NCBI RefSeq assembly: GCF_900103325.1 | Contig: NZ_FMXM01000007.1 | Coordinates: 62,001 to 126,000, forward strand | From: Mesorhizobium qingshengii | Lineage (GTDB): Bacteria; Pseudomonadota; Alphaproteobacteria; Rhizobiales; Rhizobiaceae | DNA length: 64,000 bases | Direction of reading: 5' to 3' | Shown: in pieces, positions 8,406 to 16,758 of the stretch | Position numbering within the stretch: the stretch's first letter is position 1 | Layout of the letters: the number at the start of each line of letters is the position of its first letter | Program-made: the position numbers and the translations under genes | Notes under the pieces: model-generated | Database searches by the model: none | What the model saw: the letters and a program-made list of their open reading frames with translations, nothing else | Told to the model about the DNA's origin: nothing

Positions 8406-8653
8406 TGCATGTCGTCCAACCGTGCGCGGCGGTTTTGGCATGACGACGCGCACCGGGAGGAACGCCTAAGGCGCGGCGCATACATTCCTTCGAACTCGAC
8501 GCGCCCTGGGCGCAAAATTATTCCCGCAAACGCCGTATTTTCTTGCGATTTGGTCGAAAGTCCTGCACCGAAGGGTACTTTCTTCTTTGCATTCGCGCAC
8601 GGGCTTCGCCAAGAATGCGCGGCTAATTTCAGAAGGTTCAAAGGGAGGTTTCA
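8406..8653 (+). promoter_or_regulatory. Structured metY leader region
   Basis: No gene is supported in this 248-bp gap. Just upstream of metY, GCATTC (8589-8594) pairs with GAATGC (8613-8618) around an inner GGC/GCC hairpin (8602-8610), 36 nt before the start codon. A second inverted pair, TGCGCG and CGCGCA, lies nearer the start of the gap. The SAM-II signatures (loop TGATTT and GCTAAA before the RBS) are not present. Confidence 0.35.
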
Positions 8654-9934
8654 GTGACCCGTACGCCCGGTTTCAACACGCTCGCCGTCCATGCGGGCGC
8701 CAAACCCGACCCGGCCACTGGCGCGCGCGCCACGCCGATCTACCAGACGACCTCCTTCGTCTTCGACGATGCCGATCATGCCGCCTCGCTGTTCGGGCTG
8801 AAGGCCTTCGGCAACATCTACACCCGCATCATGAATCCGACGCAGGCGGTGCTGGAAGAGCGTCTTGCGGCGCTGGAGGGCGGAACGGCCGCGCTTGCGG
8901 TCGCGTCCGGCCACGCCGCGCAGGTAATCGTCTTCCACAATCTGATGCAGCCGGGCGACAATTTCGTCGCCGCCAACAAGCTTTACGGCGGTTCGATCAA
9001 CCAGTTCGGCCACGCCTTCAAGAATTATGGCTGGGAAGTGCGCTGGGCCGACACCAATGACATCTCGACCTTCGAAAGCCAGATCGACGACAGGACCAAG
9101 GCGATCTTCATCGAGAGCCTCGCCAATCCGGGCGGCACCTTCGTCGATATCGAGAAAATCGGCGACATCGCGCGCAAGCATGGCCTGCCGCTGATCGTCG
9201 ACAACACGCTGGCTTCGCCCTACCTGCTCCGGCCGATCGAGCATGGCGCCGACATCGTCGTGCACTCGCTGACCAAGTTCATTGGCGGCCACGGCAATTC
9301 GATCGGCGGCGCCATCGTCGATGGCGGCACCTTCGACTGGTCGAAGTCGGGCAAGTACCCGATGCTGTCGGAACCGCGCCCCGAATATGGCGGTCTCGTA
9401 CTGCATGAAACCTTCGGCAATTTCGCTTTCGCCATTGCCGCGCGTGTGCTCGGCCTGCGCGACCTCGGCCCGGCGATCTCGCCGTTCAACGCCTTCCTCA
9501 TCCTGACCGGCCTGGAAACCTTGCCGTTGCGCATGCAGCGCCACTGCGACAATGCGGTGACGGTCGCCGGCTGGCTGTCCAATCACCCCAAGGTCGCCTG
9601 GGTGAACTATCCCGGCCTGCCCAGCGACAAGAACAACGCGCTGCAGAAGAAGTACTCGCCGCTGGGCGCCGGTGCCGTGTTCACCTTCGGCCTCAAGGGC
9701 GGCTACGAGGCCGGCGTCAAGTTCGTCGAGGCGCTCGAACTGTTCTCGCACCTTGCCAATGTGGGCGACACCAAGTCGCTGGTTATCCACCCGGCGTCGA
9801 CGACGCACCGCCAGCTTTCCGACGAGCAGAAGGTCAAGGCCGGTGCGGGCCCGGACACCGTGCGGCTTTCCATCGGCATCGAGGACGTCAACGACATCGT
9901 CGCCGACCTTGAACAGGCGCTTGCCAAGGTCTGA
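8654..9934 (+). CDS. metY: O-acetylhomoserine sulfhydrylase
   Basis: PLP enzyme of 426 aa of the Cys/Met metabolism family that makes homocysteine from O-acetylhomoserine and sulfide. The PLP Lys is K208 in HSLTKFIGGHG; NIYTRIMNPTQAVLEERLAA and SGHAAQ are typical of the sulfhydrylase branch, as is the insertion around LSEPRPEYGGLVLHETFGN. The C-terminus VRLSIGIEDVNDIVADLEQA is canonical. The start is GTG at 8654, 5 nt after AAGGGAGG at 8641-8648. The gene stands alone on its strand after the CoA-binding gene and may be controlled by its leader. Confidence 0.93.
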   Translation: MTRTPGFNTLAVHAGAKPDPATGARATPIYQTTSFVFDDADHAASLFGLKAFGNIYTRIMNPTQAVLEERLAALEGGTAALAVASGHAAQVIVFHNLMQPGDNFVAANKLYGGSINQFGHAFKNYGWEVRWADTNDISTFESQIDDRTKAIFIESLANPGGTFVDIEKIGDIARKHGLPLIVDNTLASPYLLRPIEHGADIVVHSLTKFIGGHGNSIGGAIVDGGTFDWSKSGKYPMLSEPRPEYGGLVLHETFGNFAFAIAARVLGLRDLGPAISPFNAFLILTGLETLPLRMQRHCDNAVTVAGWLSNHPKVAWVNYPGLPSDKNNALQKKYSPLGAGAVFTFGLKGGYEAGVKFVEALELFSHLANVGDTKSLVIHPASTTHRQLSDEQKVKAGAGPDTVRLSIGIEDVNDIVADLEQALAKV

Positions 9935-9942
9935 TCCTTTTA

Positions 9943-10010
9943 CCCTCCCCCTCGTGGGGAGGGTCGGCGCGCAGCGCCGGGGGGGGGGGTGAGCCGGCGC
10001 GAGGCCGGTT
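9943..10010. repeat. Intergenic GC-rich palindromic element with an 11-G run
   Basis: CCCTCCCC (9943-9950) pairs with GGGGAGGG (9956-9963), then GGCGC-GCA-GCGCC (9966-9978), an uninterrupted run of 11 G (9979-9989), and a CCGG-rich hairpin. It follows the metY stop codon and could terminate or stabilise that transcript. A related CTCCCC/GGGGAG hairpin follows sufA at 59576. The G run is prone to slippage in replication and sequencing. Confidence 0.65.
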
Positions 10011-10028
10011 CTTTCATGGAGGCAAATT

Positions 10029-10376
10029 CTGTCCGCGCATTATCTGACAATATCGAGTGACAGCGTCGAACCCGAATCTGGCGCGCCGGCGCCAGATCGG
10101 TTGATCTCCGGCGATCCCAAATTCCGCACTTGGAACGTCGAGGAGCGGGAAGGCGGCCTCTATGCCGGCATCTGGGAATCGACCCCTGGCAAATGGCGCA
10201 TCGTCTATGACGAATGGGAATTCTGCCACATCGTGTCCGGCGTTTCGGTGGTCACCGAGGACGGTGGGCAAGCGCGCACCGTCAAGGCTGGAGACAGTTT
10301 CGTGCTGAGGCCCGGCTTCAAGGGCAGCTGGGAAGTGCTTGAAACGACACGCAAGGAATACGTGATCAAGCTTTGA
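10029..10376 (+). CDS. Cupin-domain protein, probable CTG start
   Basis: Small cupin of about 115 aa, (S)-ureidoglycine-aminohydrolase-like DUF861 type: PKFRTWNVEE, GIWESTPGKWRIVYDEWEFC, then HIVSGVSVVTEDGG and KAGDSFVLRPGFKGSWEVLE. The family C-terminus ends at KEYVIKL. The ATG/GTG/TTG frame begins only at TTG 10101, cutting the conserved N-terminus APAPDRLISGDP. A strong GGAGG (10018-10022) stands 6 nt before an in-frame CTG at 10029 that would give MSAHYLTISSDSVEPESGAP, the expected N-terminus and length. Enzymatic role unknown. Confidence 0.75.
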   Translation: MSAHYLTISSDSVEPESGAPAPDRLISGDPKFRTWNVEEREGGLYAGIWESTPGKWRIVYDEWEFCHIVSGVSVVTEDGGQARTVKAGDSFVLRPGFKGSWEVLETTRKEYVIKL

Positions 10377-10396
10377 TCATTTCGCAGCACCCAGCC

Positions 10397-11116
10397 TCAC
10401 AAAAGGCGATCGATATCGGCATCGGAAAATCCGTATCCGCTCATCAATTCCCGGTGCCAAGGACTTCCCAGCAGTTCGCCCAGGCTTGAATCGATGCGTT
10501 GGCGCAGAGCCGTATTGTTTTTGGCCACGGCGAAGGCGCCGGCAGCCGGCTGTTTTTCCGCTGCCGGCACATCGATGACGGCAAGAGGTGCCTGCGGCCA
10601 CCGGTCGAGATAGCCTCGGTGCGCCAGGTCAACACTGGCATAGGCATGCACCGTGCCGGCCTCTACGGCCTCCGCCGCGCCCGCTTGTGTGGCGAACATC
10701 CGGATCCGCTCCGGCGCAATGCCATTTTGCAGCGCCGTCTGATGTTGGATCTGACCGGATATGACGCCGATCAGCGCCGTCCGATCCTCGGCCACCGACC
10801 GGTAGCCGCGAAAGCCACGGGGATTGCCTTTGGCGACCAGCAACCCGTCCTGCAGCACCCAGATCGGCCGCGTGAAGTCGACAAGTTTCCTGCGCTCGTC
10901 CGAGATGAACAGGCCGGTGGTCATGTCCCAGCAGTTGTCAGCCAATCCGGGAAGCAGTTCGGCAAACTCCGTTTCGATCGGCAGGAAGGCATCGAGCTTC
11001 AGCCCCTCGCACACCTTGCCGGCGAGCCCGGCATCGCAGCCGAGGAGATTGCCGCCGGCATCCCTGAAGCAGAAGGGCGGCTCCTGCAAAAAGGCAAATC
11101 TCATTGTCTCGCCCAT
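10397..11116 (-). CDS. Solute-binding-protein-like protein lacking a signal peptide
   Basis: About 239 aa with the type-3 periplasmic binding fold (SBP_bac_3): FAFLQEPPFCFRDAGGNLLG, GCDAGLAGKVCEGL, NCWDMTTGLFISDERRKLVDF, then ALIGVISGQIQ and the QPAAGAFAVAKNNTALRQRI segment. These match polar amino-acid binding proteins. No signal peptide or lipobox precedes the mature-type N-terminus, and no permease or ATPase genes are adjacent. It could be a cytoplasmic sensor or an orphaned protein. ATG at 11116 is chosen; 11104 and 11146 are alternatives. Confidence 0.78.
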   Translation of the reverse strand: MGETMRFAFLQEPPFCFRDAGGNLLGCDAGLAGKVCEGLKLDAFLPIETEFAELLPGLADNCWDMTTGLFISDERRKLVDFTRPIWVLQDGLLVAKGNPRGFRGYRSVAEDRTALIGVISGQIQHQTALQNGIAPERIRMFATQAGAAEAVEAGTVHAYASVDLAHRGYLDRWPQAPLAVIDVPAAEKQPAAGAFAVAKNNTALRQRIDSSLGELLGSPWHRELMSGYGFSDADIDRLL

Positions 11117-11156
11117 GGTGTCCCGTCCCCACAATGTTTGAACCAAGCTGCGTTGC

Positions 11157-12224
11157 CTACTTCGCCGGGAACTGGCTGAGGCAAGCTTCCGACGCCTGGT
11201 CGTGGAAGGTCAGAATGTCGGCGTCCTGCGCCTCGATGTCCGCGTCGGAGATCTCGTTGCGATAATACTGCGTCAGCAGATCGAGTCCCGTTTGCGTGAC
11301 CCCTTGCGTCGGGAGTTCGCGGGCGATGCAACCGCACAGACCGAGCGCTCGGTCTGGCGATCCGGTCTTGCGATTGGTCAGGATGAAATCCTGCGCTGGG
11401 CAGGCGTCCAGGAAGGCTTCGGAGTCGAGCTTTTGCTGCGGCTGGTCGCCGTGCTTGAAATAGGCCGGTTGCCACTGGCTTTTGCCACTTATGACGCCGC
11501 AACCCGTTCCCACATCCTCGGCGTCCTTGAGCAGGGCAAGCCATGCCTTTTCCTTCTCGCCACTCGGATAGGCGAAGTTTTCGCCCATCGAGGCCGTATA
11601 GGTGTCCAGGCTGGCCTGGCTCAAGCCGATTGCCTGAAACCGGTTGAACTGGCATTGGCACTCGCCGGCCACCTGTTCAGCTTCGCCCTCCTCGGGCTGC
11701 TCGCTCGATTTGGATTTCTGGCAAGCCGCCAGGAAGGCGATACCGTCGAGCGACGTGGCAGGGAACGTCGAGGAATCTGCATAATGATCGCCTGTCCAAC
11801 TGGCCAGTACTTGGTCGAGTTGAAAGTCGATGAAGCCGTTACGCTTGAAGGCGCCGAAGCCGACCTTGGCGGGATCGGTAAGCCTTGCGCCCGGGATGTC
11901 GCCCAACACCTCGCGATAGCTGTCGCCTTCCAGCACGAAAACGAAAAGTCCGCATTTCACCCCGTCGCAAGCAGGATCGGCGACATAGACATAGAGTTCG
12001 GAAAACCCGTCGAGGTTGAAATCGGCCTCATAGGCCCAGTACCTGTCGGCGGGCACGGCGGCACCGGTCTGGCGTTCAATCAGAATGCTCGCCAGCTTCC
12101 TTGCCACGGCGTCGCTGTTTTCTTGCGGGATGTTTTCCTGTTGTTGCTGAGCCCGTGCGCTGGCAAGGCTCGCCAGTGCGATGCCCAAAGCCAGCGCGAC
12201 CGCGCGTATCGAAATGCCCCTCAT
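11157..12224 (-). CDS. Exported protein of unknown function
   Basis: 355-aa protein with an N-terminal signal peptide (ISIRAVALALGIALASLASARA, cleavage after ARA). Mature residues include DFNLDGFSELYVYV, a DxNxDGxxE loop like the Ca-binding repeats of FG-GAP/VCBS proteins, and many Cys residues, including ECQCQF, GLCGC and a late ACL, suggesting disulfides in the periplasm. I do not recognise a named family. It is followed on the same strand by the solute-binding-like gene, 40 bp away. Confidence 0.75.
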   Translation of the reverse strand: MRGISIRAVALALGIALASLASARAQQQQENIPQENSDAVARKLASILIERQTGAAVPADRYWAYEADFNLDGFSELYVYVADPACDGVKCGLFVFVLEGDSYREVLGDIPGARLTDPAKVGFGAFKRNGFIDFQLDQVLASWTGDHYADSSTFPATSLDGIAFLAACQKSKSSEQPEEGEAEQVAGECQCQFNRFQAIGLSQASLDTYTASMGENFAYPSGEKEKAWLALLKDAEDVGTGCGVISGKSQWQPAYFKHGDQPQQKLDSEAFLDACPAQDFILTNRKTGSPDRALGLCGCIARELPTQGVTQTGLDLLTQYYRNEISDADIEAQDADILTFHDQASEACLSQFPAK

Positions 12225-12248
12225 CTCGCAGCCCCAGGCCCGCGATCG

Positions 12249-13499
12249 TCAGAAGCCGACGGCGAGCGTTTCCAGCCCATGGAAGTGGTAAGTGTCGCGG
12301 AAGCGCGGCTGTTCGGCAAGATGGAGTCGCGGGTGCCGTCCGAACAAAGTTTTCAGCGACACTTGCAATTCGAGCCGGGCGAGCGGCGCACCGATGCAGA
12401 AATGGATGCCGGCGCCGAATGACACGTTCTTCTGGTCCGCACGATCCGGCCGGAAGGCGAGGGGTTCGGCGAAGGCGCGCGGGTCATGATTGGCCATGCC
12501 AAGCAGCAGGCCGATCGTCTGGCCCGGCTGCACGACGATGCCGGGCGCGATTTCGATCTCCTGATAGGCGTAGCGGGTAAACATGTGCAGCGGCGCGTCG
12601 AAACGCAGGCATTCCTCGACCGTTGCCGCGGTCGCTTCGGGCGAGATGAAGAAGCGGCGCGGGTCACCGCCTTGCGCGAGGATCGAACGGATGGCGTTGC
12701 CGGCCTGATGCACCGTCGCTTCGTGGCCGGCATTGAGCAACAGGATCGCCGAGGACACCAGCTCGTCCTCCGACAGCTTCTGGCCGTCCTGCTGCGCCGA
12801 GATCAGCAGCGACAGCAGGTCGTCGCCCGGGTTCTTGCGCCGGTCGGTGAGATAGAAGCGCAGGAAATCGGTAAATTCGCCCGCGGCGCGGTTGGCCGTC
12901 TCCTCGGTTTCGCGCGTGCGGCCATGCATGTACATCGCAACCATCCGATGCGACCAGTCGAGCAATTGAGGCCCCATCTCGACCGGCACGCCGAGCATCT
13001 CGGCGATGATGGTGATCGGCAGGGGAGCCGCGAAGGCAGGCAACAGGTCGACTGATTTGTCCGGTTCGAAACGGTCGATCAGCTCGTTGGCGAGGGCTTC
13101 GACACGCGGCCGCAGCCGTTCGATCTGACGCGAGACGAAGGCACGGTTGACCAGCGTTCTGAGCCGCGTGTGCACCGGCGGCTCCAGCTCCAGCATCGAG
13201 TTGGCTTCGATGCCGTCGAAGGCGCTGAGATGGCTGCGATCCTGGCCGATACCGCGGCTGTCGGGAACGCCGGCCGGGTTCTGGCGGCCGAAGCGGCGGT
13301 CGCGCAGCAGCCGGTTGACGTCATCGAAGCCGCCAAAGCACCAGAAACCGAATTCTTCCCAAGAAAATGCATTCGATGCGCTGTGTAGAAAGGCATAGGC
13401 CTCATAAGGATTCTGGAAGAAGGCCGGTTCGTGCGGATCAAGCCGCAGATGGCGGATGGCTGGATCAAAGGCCAGGTAAGGTGGCGTCAATTTGGTCAT
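12249..13499 (-). CDS. Cytochrome P450
   Basis: Soluble bacterial haem monooxygenase of 416 aa. The haem-ligand Cys is C368 in FGAGIHFCIGAPLARLEL. The I-helix oxygen-binding motif is AGHEAT, the K-helix ExxR is EECLRF, and the N-terminal region has DPHEPAFFQNPYEAYAFLH. Class CYP107/CYP105-like soluble P450; substrate unknown. No ferredoxin or reductase gene is adjacent, so electron partners must come from elsewhere. It is divergent from the FAD oxidoreductase gene at 13604, which could be a pathway neighbour (inference). Confidence 0.95.
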   Translation of the reverse strand: MTKLTPPYLAFDPAIRHLRLDPHEPAFFQNPYEAYAFLHSASNAFSWEEFGFWCFGGFDDVNRLLRDRRFGRQNPAGVPDSRGIGQDRSHLSAFDGIEANSMLELEPPVHTRLRTLVNRAFVSRQIERLRPRVEALANELIDRFEPDKSVDLLPAFAAPLPITIIAEMLGVPVEMGPQLLDWSHRMVAMYMHGRTRETEETANRAAGEFTDFLRFYLTDRRKNPGDDLLSLLISAQQDGQKLSEDELVSSAILLLNAGHEATVHQAGNAIRSILAQGGDPRRFFISPEATAATVEECLRFDAPLHMFTRYAYQEIEIAPGIVVQPGQTIGLLLGMANHDPRAFAEPLAFRPDRADQKNVSFGAGIHFCIGAPLARLELQVSLKTLFGRHPRLHLAEQPRFRDTYHFHGLETLAVGF

Positions 13500-13603
13500 G
13501 CCAGACCATTAGCGCGGCTTGCCAGCTTGGTGCCAGACCGTATGTTGGCGCCCGACACCCAATGAGTTGAGCCAGCCAATGCGGCTGCGGAAAGTCTGAT
13601 CTG

Positions 13604-14707
13604 ATGAATGTGATTGTGGTCGGTGCTGGGATCGCCGGGCTTTCGACGGCGTGGTCGCTTGTCAAGGCTGGACACAGCGTCTCGATCGTCGAACAGGGGC
13701 CGATCCCCAATCCGCTGGCCGCGTCGGGCGACCATCACCGCATCATTCGCCGCGCTTACCGGGCCGGAACCGGCTATGGCCGACTGATCACCGAAGCCTA
13801 TCAGGCCTGGGACGAGATGTGGGCCGATCTCGGTGAAAACCACCTGGATGCGCGCGGATTTGTCTGCATTTCGCGCGAGCCTGGTGACGAGGCCGAGGAA
13901 TATCGCGAGGGCCTGGAAGAGGGCAATTTCCCGTTCGAATTGCTGGAGCCGGACGCAGCCGTCGAACGCTGGCCATTTCTTGAGGCTGGCTCATTCCGTT
14001 ACGCTTATTATTCAACCGAAGGCGGCGCGCTGCATTGCCGCAAGATCGCGTCCGGCCTGGCAAGATGGCTGCGCGCCAACGGCGCCAATGTCTACGAGAA
14101 CAGTAAGGTCGTGGAAGTCGATGCTGAAGCCGGCCGTATTGTGCTCGCGGGCGGCGAAACCATGCAGGCCGACCGCATCGTCATCGCTGCCGGCGCCTGG
14201 GTGCTGAAACTGTTCCCGGAATTGGATGGCGAGCTGAAGACATATCGAACCGCGCTCGCCTATGTCGAACCGCCGGCGGACCTCGAGGCCGCCTGGCAGG
14301 CCGCACCGGTGGTCCTCGATATCGGCGGCGCTGTCGACGGCTATGTGATCCCGCCCTCCGGCGGCGCCGGGATGAAATTCGGTTCGGGACTGCACCGGGT
14401 GCCGACCAGCGATGCCGACTGGAACCGTCAACCGGTGGCAGGCGAGGGCGAGGCGATCCGAAATCTGTTTTCGCCACCGATCGCCCGTATCGGGGAGTAT
14501 CGGGTGACGGAGGTCGTCACTTGCGCCTACACCTTCACCGCCGACGAGAAATTCATGGCGCACGAGAAGGGCAAATGCCTGGTCGTCTCGGCTTGTTCGG
14601 GCCATGGTTATAAATTCGGTGCGGCGGTCGGCAGGCGGGTCGCGGCTTGCGTCGGCGACGGCAATGTCGCTGACCTGAAGGCATGGCTGCGGGCAGAGGT
14701 GGCTTGA
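13604..14707 (+). CDS. FAD-dependent oxidoreductase (DAO family)
   Basis: 367-aa flavoprotein of the D-amino-acid/sarcosine oxidase family. The dinucleotide fold is IVVGAGIAGLSTAWSLVKAG at the N-terminus; ASGDHHRIIRRAYRAGTGYG resembles the sarcosine oxidase flavin-attachment region without an obvious Cys. The C-terminal half carries CAYTFTADEKFMAHEKGKC and the second FAD segment VVSACSGHGYKFGAAVGR. It should oxidise a secondary or primary amine with release of an imine. Neighbours are P450 and a PLP decarboxylase, both convergent or divergent, so no operon is evident. Confidence 0.9.
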   Translation: MNVIVVGAGIAGLSTAWSLVKAGHSVSIVEQGPIPNPLAASGDHHRIIRRAYRAGTGYGRLITEAYQAWDEMWADLGENHLDARGFVCISREPGDEAEEYREGLEEGNFPFELLEPDAAVERWPFLEAGSFRYAYYSTEGGALHCRKIASGLARWLRANGANVYENSKVVEVDAEAGRIVLAGGETMQADRIVIAAGAWVLKLFPELDGELKTYRTALAYVEPPADLEAAWQAAPVVLDIGGAVDGYVIPPSGGAGMKFGSGLHRVPTSDADWNRQPVAGEGEAIRNLFSPPIARIGEYRVTEVVTCAYTFTADEKFMAHEKGKCLVVSACSGHGYKFGAAVGRRVAACVGDGNVADLKAWLRAEVA

Positions 14708-14738
14708 GGCGCAAGCCAGGTCGAAGGGCAACGGCGGC

Positions 14739-16118
14739 TCAGCGATTGAGCTCGTCGGCGGCGGCAATGACTTCCGACACGATCGCCCGCACGTCCTCTG
14801 GCGTCGTTCGGTGATTGACGAAACACGCCCGCAGGGCAAACTGGCCGTTGATCGTTGCATTTGACAGGTACACCCGGCCACGCGCGATCACGCGGCGCAG
14901 GATCGCTTCGTTGCTCTTCGAGCGGTGGCGGAAACAGACTGCGCTTAGCGATACAGGGGCGAGCTGTTCCAGCTCCGGACACAACGCAATTGTCTGTGCC
15001 AATAATTGTGCGTGATGGAGATCGCGCGTGATGGCTTCGCGATAGGCACTGCGCCCGTGATACTGCAGCGACATCCAGAGTTTCAGCGCACGGAAGCGTC
15101 GAGAGAGCTCGATCGACTCCTCGAAGGAGGCAAACGCTTCCGTAGGGTCTTCGCTCAGGATCCTGACATAATCGTCGCTGTGCGAGAAAGTCGTGCGCGC
15201 GACATCTGGATGACGATTGAGCAGGCAGCCGCAATCGAGTGGCTGATACAGCCATTTGTGCGCGTCGAGCGACAGAGAATCCGCCGAAGACAACCCCTGG
15301 AACTTTTCCGGCACCGCCAGAGCCGCCAGGCCCCCATAGGCACCATCGACATGCATCCATAGCGCCTCCCTCCGGGCAATGTCTGCAATTTCGGGGAGGG
15401 GATCGATCGCGCCGGAGACGATGGTGCCGACCGTGGCCACGATGGCGATCGGCATGTTTCCAGCCTCGCGGTCGACGGCAATGGCCGCCTGGAGGGCATC
15501 CGGTCGCATCCGGAACTTGTCGTCGACAGGGATCAAGCGAAGGTTTTTTCTGCCGATGCCCAGCAGTGCGACAGCCTTGGGAATGGACATGTGCACTTGT
15601 TCGGAAGCATAGATCACACAGGGCCGTGCACCTGTTTCGTTGGCTGGCTGCTTGGCTTCACGCGCCATCGCCAACGCCATGAGGTTGGCCGTCGAGCCGC
15701 CGCCGCACAGGCTGCCGGTAAATCCGGCGCAGCCGACAGCCTCCGCCAACCATCCGACAACGGCGCGTTCGATCGACGTCGCCGCGGGAGCCGACCGCCA
15801 CGACGTCACATTCTGATTGAGCACAGCGGCCAGCAATTCTCCCAGCGCCCCGACTGGTTCGCCTGAGCCGACGACGTAACCGAAGAATCTGCCGGTAGCA
15901 GGTCGGACATGCTCTGAGATCGACTTGAAGTCCTGCAAGACTTCCCGGCCACGACCGTTCTCCAGCCAGGGCCGCGAGAAGAGTTCGGTCGTATCCTTGC
16001 CGCTGGTCGAGGGGTACGCCCGACGCCCCTCGAGGGACGCCCAATAGCTTTTGGCCAGTTCCAGGGCCTCTTCCGCGAGATCTGATAGTTCTCGATTGGA
16101 AACTTCCAGGTCGCGCAT
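14739..16118 (-). CDS. PLP-dependent amino acid decarboxylase
   Basis: 459-aa group II decarboxylase (aromatic L-amino acid, tryptophan or glutamate decarboxylase family). The PLP Lys is in LDAHKWLYQPLDCG; the Asp contacting the pyridine nitrogen is in LWMHVDGAYGG; the N-terminal segment FFGYVVGSGEPVGALGELLA matches the group. Start 16118 gives MRDLEVSNRELS; a longer frame to 16313 overlaps the secreted repeat protein and looks spurious. It lies 49 bp after that gene on the same strand. Product amine unknown. Confidence 0.9.
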   Translation of the reverse strand: MRDLEVSNRELSDLAEEALELAKSYWASLEGRRAYPSTSGKDTTELFSRPWLENGRGREVLQDFKSISEHVRPATGRFFGYVVGSGEPVGALGELLAAVLNQNVTSWRSAPAATSIERAVVGWLAEAVGCAGFTGSLCGGGSTANLMALAMAREAKQPANETGARPCVIYASEQVHMSIPKAVALLGIGRKNLRLIPVDDKFRMRPDALQAAIAVDREAGNMPIAIVATVGTIVSGAIDPLPEIADIARREALWMHVDGAYGGLAALAVPEKFQGLSSADSLSLDAHKWLYQPLDCGCLLNRHPDVARTTFSHSDDYVRILSEDPTEAFASFEESIELSRRFRALKLWMSLQYHGRSAYREAITRDLHHAQLLAQTIALCPELEQLAPVSLSAVCFRHRSKSNEAILRRVIARGRVYLSNATINGQFALRACFVNHRTTPEDVRAIVSEVIAAADELNR

Positions 16119-16167
16119 GTCCTCAGCCCAGCGGAAATTCGCTGCGGCGCAGGCTACGCCATGGCCG

Positions 16168-16758
16168 CTAATCCTGGCAATGCCTCGGAATATGCACACG
16201 CCGCCAGCCTGACGACCCTTCGCGGACCAGCACGCGCCGCGCGACGGTCTGGTAGGAGGCGGGAACATCGATGACGCGCCTTTGCTCCGGCTGCACCAGC
16301 ACCTCTTCGGCAATCCGGTCGTACTGCGCCGGGATGACGACCCGCCGCGTGCGCTCAGGCTGGATCACCACGGTCTCGGCAACCCGCCCGTAACGCGCCC
16401 TGTGCCAGATCTTGCACAGCACGCGGCGGCCGTGGATGACGCGCCATTCCCAGGAATAGCCACCATCGTCGACCTGGACCGTATGGTAGACGGTGCGGGT
16501 GACGGCGGGCACGACCTCGTAGGTCACCTGTGCCGGAACGGTCATCACCACGCGCTCGCGGGTGCCGTAGATGGCAGGGACGTAGTCGACCTGCTGGCCG
16601 GGCGGGCTGACCATGACGTCTTCGTAGACCGTGTCGTAGACGGCCGGCGTGCGGACAGGTTCATAGCATTCGGCGGCGCGGCCGCCGGCCGCCGTGTCGG
16701 AAATCGTGCCGAGCATGGTCAGCCCGGCAATGGTGAAGCATGCGGTTTTCCCGGACAT
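16168..16758 (-). CDS. Secreted repeat protein, PA-Y-x-T/R-V motifs
   Basis: 196-aa protein with a signal peptide (CFTIAGLTMLGTISDTAAG). The mature part is built of roughly six degenerate units of the type P-A-x-Y-x-x-V/I-x-E-x-V-x-V-x-P, for example PAVYDTVYEDVMVSP, PAIYGTRERVVMTVP, PAQYDRIAEEVLVQP and PASYQTVARRVLV. The regular alternation of Val and polar residues suggests beta-strand repeats. WEWRVIHGRRVLCKIWHR interrupts the pattern mid-protein. No named family is recognised; location is probably the periplasm or cell surface. Confidence 0.72.
   Translation of the reverse strand: MSGKTACFTIAGLTMLGTISDTAAGGRAAECYEPVRTPAVYDTVYEDVMVSPPGQQVDYVPAIYGTRERVVMTVPAQVTYEVVPAVTRTVYHTVQVDDGGYSWEWRVIHGRRVLCKIWHRARYGRVAETVVIQPERTRRVVIPAQYDRIAEEVLVQPEQRRVIDVPASYQTVARRVLVREGSSGWRRVHIPRHCQD

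Noticed and set aside
8589..8653. SAM-II riboswitch upstream of metY
   Set aside because: Expected from gene function, but the TGATTT loop and GCTAAA signature are missing.
8409..8657. 82-aa frame between the CoA-binding gene and metY
   Set aside because: It overlaps the metY start, has no RBS and matches no protein feature; the region looks like a leader.
14739..16313. Longer start for the PLP decarboxylase
   Set aside because: The added 65 residues are an arginine/cysteine-rich shadow of the adjacent secreted repeat protein gene.
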